Shown one piece after another: positions 7,526 through 11,268 of a stretch of DNA of 11,268 nt. Origin of the DNA: Pseudodesulfovibrio sp. (GTDB taxonomy: Bacteria; Desulfobacterota; Desulfovibrionia; Desulfovibrionales; Desulfovibrionaceae); the NCBI GenBank assembly GCA_022712815.1, contig JAFLJW010000200.1, forward strand, positions 1 through 11,268. The letters are read 5' to 3'. Positions within the stretch are counted from its first letter, which is position 1; every line of letters starts with the position of its first letter. The position numbers and the translations under genes are program-made. A model generated the notes under the pieces. The model was not told where the DNA came from. It ran no database searches and saw nothing but the letters and a program-made list of their open reading frames with translations.

Positions 7526-7583
7526 CTACCTGCAAAAGTGTAGGAGGACACGCAGGTCAGCAACAAAAATGTAGCAATCTACA
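7526..7583. promoter_or_regulatory. Putative activator-binding (enhancer) region shared by both promoters
   Basis: Two inverted-repeat elements built on the same GTAG/CTAC half-site. The first is CTAC-N10-GTAG at 7526-7543, and the second is TGTAG-N4-CTACA at 7570-7583; their centres are about 42 bp apart, close to four helical turns. AATCTAC occurs in both. A nested dyad, ACCTGC/GCAGGT (7528-7533, 7552-7557) enclosing GTGT/ACAC (7538-7541, 7548-7551), overlaps the first. The classic NifA site TGT-N10-ACA is not present; the second element is TGT-N8-ACA. The distances to the two promoters (about 75-130 bp) fit enhancer sites. Which protein binds is not known. Confidence 0.5.
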
Positions 7584-7624
7584 AAAATGAAATATGACTC
7601 TGAAGGGATGGATACTTGGAATTG

Positions 7625-7643
7625 TCATGCAATTTCAGCATGA
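7625..7643. promoter_or_regulatory. Inverted repeat upstream of the nifV promoter
   Basis: TCATGC and GCATGA form perfect six-base arms around a seven-base AT-rich spacer, centred about 29 bp upstream of the nifV -24 GG. It has the shape of a dimeric regulator site, but the repeat could be chance in a short AT-rich region. No regulator is assigned. Confidence 0.3.
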
Positions 7644-7661
7644 TGATGGAATGATGAACTT

Positions 7662-7676
7662 TGGCACCGATAATGC
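7662..7676 (+). promoter_or_regulatory. Sigma-54 (-24/-12) promoter of nifV-modAB
   Basis: TGGCAC-CGATA-ATGC, matching the consensus except A for the first T of the -12 element; GG and GC are ten bases apart as required. The predicted start is near 7688, giving a leader of about 33 bases before nifV, the same length as on the nifH side. Confidence 0.8.
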
Positions 7677-7720
7677 TCATGGAGATCATTAAGGTAAATG
7701 AAATTCAAGGAGCGTGAAAT

Positions 7721-8839
7721 ATGCTGATCGATACGACACTCAGGGAAGGGGCGCAGCTTTTTGGCGCATATTTCTCTTTGGATACGAAAGAGAAAATCAT
7801 TTCAGGTCTCCTCGCCCTTGGTGTGGACGAAATCGAAATCGGCTGGGTGGGTCAGGAAGGGCTGGATGAACTTGTGAGCCGGGTTCAAGGAAGAACCGGA
7901 AAGACACGCCTGAGCGTCTGGACCCCCTGTCGCGCAGCCGACATCAAAATCGCCGCACAATTGCAAGTGGACCGCGTCAATATCGGTGTGCCGGTCTCGG
8001 ACATGCACATGGGAAAACGCCTTGGAACGGGTCGTGCCGGACTGCTTGAACGCCTCGCCAGCACGGTTCTCACGGCAGGCCTCCTTGGTATTGAATATAT
8101 ATCGGTGGGTCTGGAGGATATTTCGCGGGCTGACCGGACATTCGCGCTGACAGCCGGGCAACTCGCTCAGGAGATGGGCGCGTCCCGTGTCCGGCTCTCC
8201 GATTCCGTTGGCATCATGACCCCGCACCTGATGGGTGACTTGACCCGGGCCTTCCGCCGTCATCTCGACATGGATATCGCGGTGCATTGCCACGATGATT
8301 TCGGCATGGCCACGGGCAATGCGATCACAGCCCTGCAAGCCGGTGCGGACTACGCCGATGCAAGCGTGCTCGGCATTGGCGAGCGGTCCGGCATTGCGGC
8401 CACCGAGGAACTGGCCGCCTATCTTTCACTCAAGGAGAAAAGCCATGCGTATCAGACTGACAGGCTCAGGAACCTCTGCGAATTCGTATCCCAGGCTGCC
8501 GGTATACCGATTCCCCGGACCAAAGCCATTGCGGGTACGGATATCTTTTCTTGCGAATCCGGTCTTCATGCCCACGCCCTCAGCAAATCACCTGAGCTTT
8601 TCGAGCCATATGATCCGGCTGCCATCAACGCGGATCGCCGGGCGGCTGTCGGCGGCAAAAGCGGTCGCTCCGCCATCGTCACCGCACTTGGTGAAAATGG
8701 CCTCCATTGCCCGGAGCATGAAATCCCCGGTCTTGTTTCAGCGGTGAGAACTCTTTCATGGGAGCTGAAACGCCCACTGACATCCACAGAGTTTTCAAAA
8801 CTAACGGAAATTCCCGGAACAATTAGAGAAGAACAATGA
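7721..8839 (+). CDS. nifV: NifV, homocitrate synthase
   Basis: Condenses acetyl-CoA with 2-oxoglutarate to (R)-homocitrate, the organic ligand of FeMo-cofactor. It has 372 aa and belongs to the DRE-TIM / LeuA-like family. DTTLREG at 4-10 supplies the catalytic Arg8 and metal ligand Glu9, followed by Gln12; the usual GEQ is GAQ here. HCH at 189-191 (HCHDDFGMATGN) gives the two metal-ligand histidines, and GIGERSG at 218-224 is the family glycine-rich motif. The length fits NifV and is too short for 2-isopropylmalate synthase, which has an extra regulatory domain. The start at 7721 follows AAGGAG with eight-base spacing. It is the first gene of the plus-strand operon and its TGA overlaps the modA ATG as ATGA. 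A Re-citrate synthase is a related alternative, but the nif and mod context favours homocitrate. Confidence 0.93.
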   Translation: MLIDTTLREGAQLFGAYFSLDTKEKIISGLLALGVDEIEIGWVGQEGLDELVSRVQGRTGKTRLSVWTPCRAADIKIAAQLQVDRVNIGVPVSDMHMGKRLGTGRAGLLERLASTVLTAGLLGIEYISVGLEDISRADRTFALTAGQLAQEMGASRVRLSDSVGIMTPHLMGDLTRAFRRHLDMDIAVHCHDDFGMATGNAITALQAGADYADASVLGIGERSGIAATEELAAYLSLKEKSHAYQTDRLRNLCEFVSQAAGIPIPRTKAIAGTDIFSCESGLHAHALSKSPELFEPYDPAAINADRRAAVGGKSGRSAIVTALGENGLHCPEHEIPGLVSAVRTLSWELKRPLTSTEFSKLTEIPGTIREEQ

Positions 8840-9576
8840 ACCTGATTAAACGATTGGCCTTCGCCTTCTGCTGGTTGTGCATCATGTCCGGCCCGGTCCA
8901 CGCCGCAGACCTTTCCGTGGCATGTGCCTCGAACTTCACGCTGATCATGAAAGAACTTTCGGCCATGTACGAAAAGGAAAACGGAATAAGCGTAACTTGC
9001 GCTTTCGGCTCCACAGGCATGTTGTACGGTCAGATCATAAACGGTGCGCCATACGATCTGTTTTTTGCCGCCGATGAGAAGCGACCAAACCTTCTGCACG
9101 ATAAAGGGCTTGCCCTTGCTCCAATTCTCTACGCCAAAGGCAAGGTGGTGGTCTGGTCCGGCAAGGAAGCATTGTCGTCCATGGCCGACTGGAAGGAAGC
9201 CGTCTCATCTGACGCGACGAAGCGTGTGGGAATAGCCAACCCAAAGACAGCTCCATACGGACAGGCTGCCGAAGAGGCCATGCTTTCCGCAGGGGTGCTT
9301 GATATCGTCAGGCTCAAGCTCGCGTATGGCAAGAGTGTGGGAGCATCGTTCCAGTACGCTTATTCAGGGGCCGCAGATGCCTCTTTCGTGGCCTTGTCGC
9401 AAGCCTTGTCAAAAAAAGGAGCAGGCGGAACCCATTGGATGATACCGGAAGCCGCACCGATAAAGCAGACCGCCTGCATCCTCAAAAGCGGAAGAATCAA
9501 GACCGCCTCACTGTTTCTGAAATGGCTTGCCACACCAACAGCACGGGCTGTCATCGAGAAGTACGGCTATGAGTAA
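8836..9576 (+). CDS. modA: ModA, periplasmic molybdate-binding protein
   Basis: Substrate-binding component of the molybdate ABC transporter, 246 aa. The N-terminus is a signal peptide: Lys5-Arg6, a hydrophobic core at about 7-18, and a likely cleavage after VHA at 21-23. Binding-site motifs of the family are present: ASN at 31-33, FGSTG at 57-61, ANPKTAPYG at 134-142 and YSGAADASFV at 176-185. It overlaps nifV by four bases and modB by eight, so the three are translated from one message. The ribosome binding site is weak (GAGAAG), consistent with coupling to nifV translation. Its placement directly behind nifV ties molybdate uptake to nitrogen fixation rather than to general molybdoenzyme needs. 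Tungstate binding cannot be excluded from sequence alone. Confidence 0.94.
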   Translation: MNLIKRLAFAFCWLCIMSGPVHAADLSVACASNFTLIMKELSAMYEKENGISVTCAFGSTGMLYGQIINGAPYDLFFAADEKRPNLLHDKGLALAPILYAKGKVVVWSGKEALSSMADWKEAVSSDATKRVGIANPKTAPYGQAAEEAMLSAGVLDIVRLKLAYGKSVGASFQYAYSGAADASFVALSQALSKKGAGGTHWMIPEAAPIKQTACILKSGRIKTASLFLKWLATPTARAVIEKYGYE

Positions 9577-10330
9577 TCTGGACACCACAGCCCTTCTGGT
9601 CACGGTCAAGCTGGCCTGTGTGGTAACGCCCATCCTGCTGATGGCCTGCCTGCCCTTGGCCTATTGGCTGGCATCGAGCCGGATAAGGGGTAAGCGTTAC
9701 ATCGAGGCCGCCTGCAACCTGCCCATGGTGCTGCCACCCACGGTCCTCGGCTTCGGCATGCTCATGGTCATGAGTCCCAGCTCACCCATGGGCGCGGCCT
9801 GGGTGAACCAGACCGGTACTCCCCTGCCCTTTTCTTTCACGGGCCTGGTCCTTGGATCGCTCATCTACAGCCTGCCGTTTGGCGTATTGCCCATGCGTGC
9901 GGCATTTGAAAAAATCGACCCCGGCATCATTGAGGCGTCCCGCAGCCTTGGCATGACGCACATCCAGACTTTTTTTCACGTGATTCTGCCCAATGCCATT
10001 GGCGGTATCACGGCTTCGGCAGCCCTTATTTTCGCCCACACCGTTGGCGAGTTCGGGGTGGCCCTCATGATCGGCGGTTCCATCCCCGGCAAGACCCGTG
10101 TGGCCTCCATCGCCATCTTCGAGCACACCGAAACACTTGACTACGGCGCGGCAGGATTACTGTCATTAGTGCTCATGATCGTGAGCTACGCGGCCCTGCT
10201 GCTCATAAGCAAACAGGGTGATACGGGACGTAAATACCGCCCGGATCACCTGCCGCGAACCCGGCGCACACGTCAAACCTCTTCCGACAAACAGCTCAAA
10301 CAAGCACCAAAAACAACCTGCAACGCATAG
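9569..10330 (+). CDS. modB: ModB, molybdate ABC transporter permease
   Basis: Inner-membrane permease, 253 aa from the start chosen here. Hydrophobic segments lie around 8-34, 52-70, 88-110, 140-166 and 192-214. The EAA loop that contacts the ATPase is at about 122-141 (EASRSLGMT to ILPNA), and the ModB-type signature GEFGVALMIGG...IPGKTR is at 160-177. The frame is open 14 codons further upstream from a TTG, but ATG 9569 (MSNLDTTALL) starts just before the first membrane segment and gives the short overlap with modA. Odd: after the last membrane segment there is a hydrophilic, strongly basic tail of about 38 residues (215-253), beyond the usual end of ModB. No ModC ATPase gene follows directly; it may lie past the right edge or elsewhere. 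Confidence 0.93.
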   Translation: MSNLDTTALLVTVKLACVVTPILLMACLPLAYWLASSRIRGKRYIEAACNLPMVLPPTVLGFGMLMVMSPSSPMGAAWVNQTGTPLPFSFTGLVLGSLIYSLPFGVLPMRAAFEKIDPGIIEASRSLGMTHIQTFFHVILPNAIGGITASAALIFAHTVGEFGVALMIGGSIPGKTRVASIAIFEHTETLDYGAAGLLSLVLMIVSYAALLLISKQGDTGRKYRPDHLPRTRRTRQTSSDKQLKQAPKTTCNA

Positions 10331-10339
10331 GAGGAAAAA

Positions 10340-11268
10340 ATGCAACTCATCACAACCACGTATGGCGACATTCCTGCCAGTGAAAAGATGGAAACACACG
10401 CCAACGGAACCATGCAATCCTGCACGCCAACCGGAAAATGTGTTCTCAGGACACCCCTCGGCAACCTGACTCCCCAGTACACCACTGATGATCTGAGAAA
10501 AAAAGAAGTTCTGCCCGTTCTCTTTCACAAAACAGGTGCGCTCAGGTCGCTGCCACTTGAGCAACAAACCACAGTCTCCACCCCGGCAGGGAAAATCATG
10601 GCCGAACTGGTCACCTTTTATCCCAATGGAAATGTGAGGCGCGTCTTTCCCTTGAACGGCAAGCTTTCCGGGTATTGGAATCAGGAGGATGAAGTAGGTC
10701 TGGCAACACCGGCAGTTTTACGTACGCCTGTCGGAACGTTGAAAACCCAGATTATCGGTGTCGGATTTTACGAAGATGAGGCACTTCGCAGCATCACCCT
10801 CTGGCCCGGCGAAACGATCACCGTCCCGACACCTATCGGTGCCATCGAAACCCGCACTGGCATCAGCTTTGCCCCGAATGGAACAATTCAGTCCCTGGAA
10901 CCGGCAAAGCCGACACCGATTAAAACCATGGTGGGAGAAATAATGGCCTATGACTCCGATTCCGTGGGAATAAACGGAGACATCAACTCACTTACCCTGA
11001 ATGAACAAGGTGAGGTGCAGCAGGTGGCAACTCCACTGACCCGCCTGACCGTGGTTGATCCAGATGGAAAAACATCCATCTTCACGCCACAATACCGCGA
11101 AAGCCTGTGCGGAGACACCGAGCAGGAAATCGTACCCATGATCATCAGCTTTGACGAAACATTCATCTCCATCCAGTTGGCCAAGGATGCGCCGCCAACG
11201 CGCATCCCCCGCTCCGGGCATCTCTTTTCCACCGAGCCGTATCTGCCGCAATTATCGCAGCCGATGGG
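10340..11268 (+). CDS. Uncharacterised repeat protein (MORN-like units), C-terminus cut by window edge
   Basis: Not recognised as a named family. The ATG at 10340 follows AGGAGG, nine bases after the modB stop, so it is probably the fourth gene of the nifV operon. 309 codons are visible with no stop. No signal peptide or membrane segment is seen, and there are few cysteines (28, 34 and one near residue 260). The protein is made of about six degenerate units of roughly 32-48 residues. Each opens with a T-P-x-G-x-I/L motif (near 38, 81, 129, 164, with looser versions at 6 and 196) and then has an F-x-x-N/x-G-x-I/L-x-S-L turn (near 62-73, 93-105, 143-154, 177-186, 211-220). Motifs such as FYPNGNVRRV recall MORN-type or YwqK-like beta repeats, but the match is loose. 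Function unknown; the position suggests a link to molybdate supply or cofactor assembly, by inference only. Confidence 0.85.
   Translation, partial: MQLITTTYGDIPASEKMETHANGTMQSCTPTGKCVLRTPLGNLTPQYTTDDLRKKEVLPVLFHKTGALRSLPLEQQTTVSTPAGKIMAELVTFYPNGNVRRVFPLNGKLSGYWNQEDEVGLATPAVLRTPVGTLKTQIIGVGFYEDEALRSITLWPGETITVPTPIGAIETRTGISFAPNGTIQSLEPAKPTPIKTMVGEIMAYDSDSVGINGDINSLTLNEQGEVQQVATPLTRLTVVDPDGKTSIFTPQYRESLCGDTEQEIVPMIISFDETFISIQLAKDAPPTRIPRSGHLFSTEPYLPQLSQPM

Larger units (their letters stand above)
7402..7720. promoter_or_regulatory. Divergent nifH / nifV control region
   Basis: A 319-bp gene-free region between the two divergent operons. It is more AT-rich than the flanking genes and holds two outward-facing -24/-12 promoters, inverted-repeat elements near its middle, and the ribosome binding sites of nifH and nifV. 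No open reading frame of interest, RNA gene or terminator was seen. The arrangement suggests that one sigma-54 activator, probably NifA-like, controls both operons. Confidence 0.85.

Noticed and set aside
9527..9568. ModB starting at a TTG 14 codons upstream
   Set aside because: It would overlap modA by 50 bases, has no better ribosome binding site, and adds a hydrophilic stretch not typical of ModB; ATG 9569 fits better.

Overview
The window holds the core of a molybdenum nitrogenase (nif) locus. It most likely comes from a strictly anaerobic sulfate-reducing bacterium of the Desulfovibrio/Pseudodesulfovibrio type. This rests on four points: the gene order nifH-nifI1-nifI2-nifD-nifK, the clostridial-type NifD with a large insertion paired with a short NifK, a thioredoxin-like [2Fe-2S] ferredoxin inside the cluster, and fairly GC-rich deltaproteobacterial-style coding. 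The assignment is by recognition only; no database search was run.

Layout. A divergent control region at about 7402-7720 splits the window. Leftwards (minus strand) run nifH, the two PII-like regulators nifI1 and nifI2, nifD, nifK, a NifB-like protein, a [2Fe-2S] ferredoxin, and nifE, which leaves the window at base 1. Rightwards (plus strand) run nifV (homocitrate synthase), modA and modB (molybdate uptake), and an unrecognised repeat protein that leaves the window at base 11268. Most genes are tightly packed: nifI1/nifI2 overlap as TAATG, nifV/modA as ATGA, and modA/modB overlap by 8 bases. Two operons are therefore likely. The divergent region carries two -24/-12 (sigma-54) promoters facing away from each other, with inverted-repeat elements between them that could be a shared activator site.

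How the genes work together. NifH, NifD and NifK form nitrogenase; NifI1 and NifI2 are expected to switch it off post-translationally when nitrogen is sufficient. NifE is half of the scaffold for FeMo-cofactor; its partner NifN is not in the window and may lie past the left edge. NifV makes the homocitrate ligand and ModAB imports molybdate, so the right-hand operon looks like a cofactor-ingredient supply unit controlled in parallel with the enzyme operon.

Most unusual items. (1) The NifB-like protein keeps the NifB fold landmarks and the C-terminal NifX-like domain, but all three cysteines of the radical-SAM CxxxCxxC motif are gone (Ala, Ile, Ala), the adjoining loop is shortened, and only one of the usual C-terminal cysteine pair remains. 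It looks like a NifB pseudoenzyme, perhaps a cofactor carrier. (2) The gene after modB encodes about six degenerate repeats built on TPxGxI and a later NG-type turn; its function is unknown. (3) A perfect 13-bp hairpin lies between nifK and the NifB-like gene. No tRNA, rRNA, CRISPR array or mobile element was seen.
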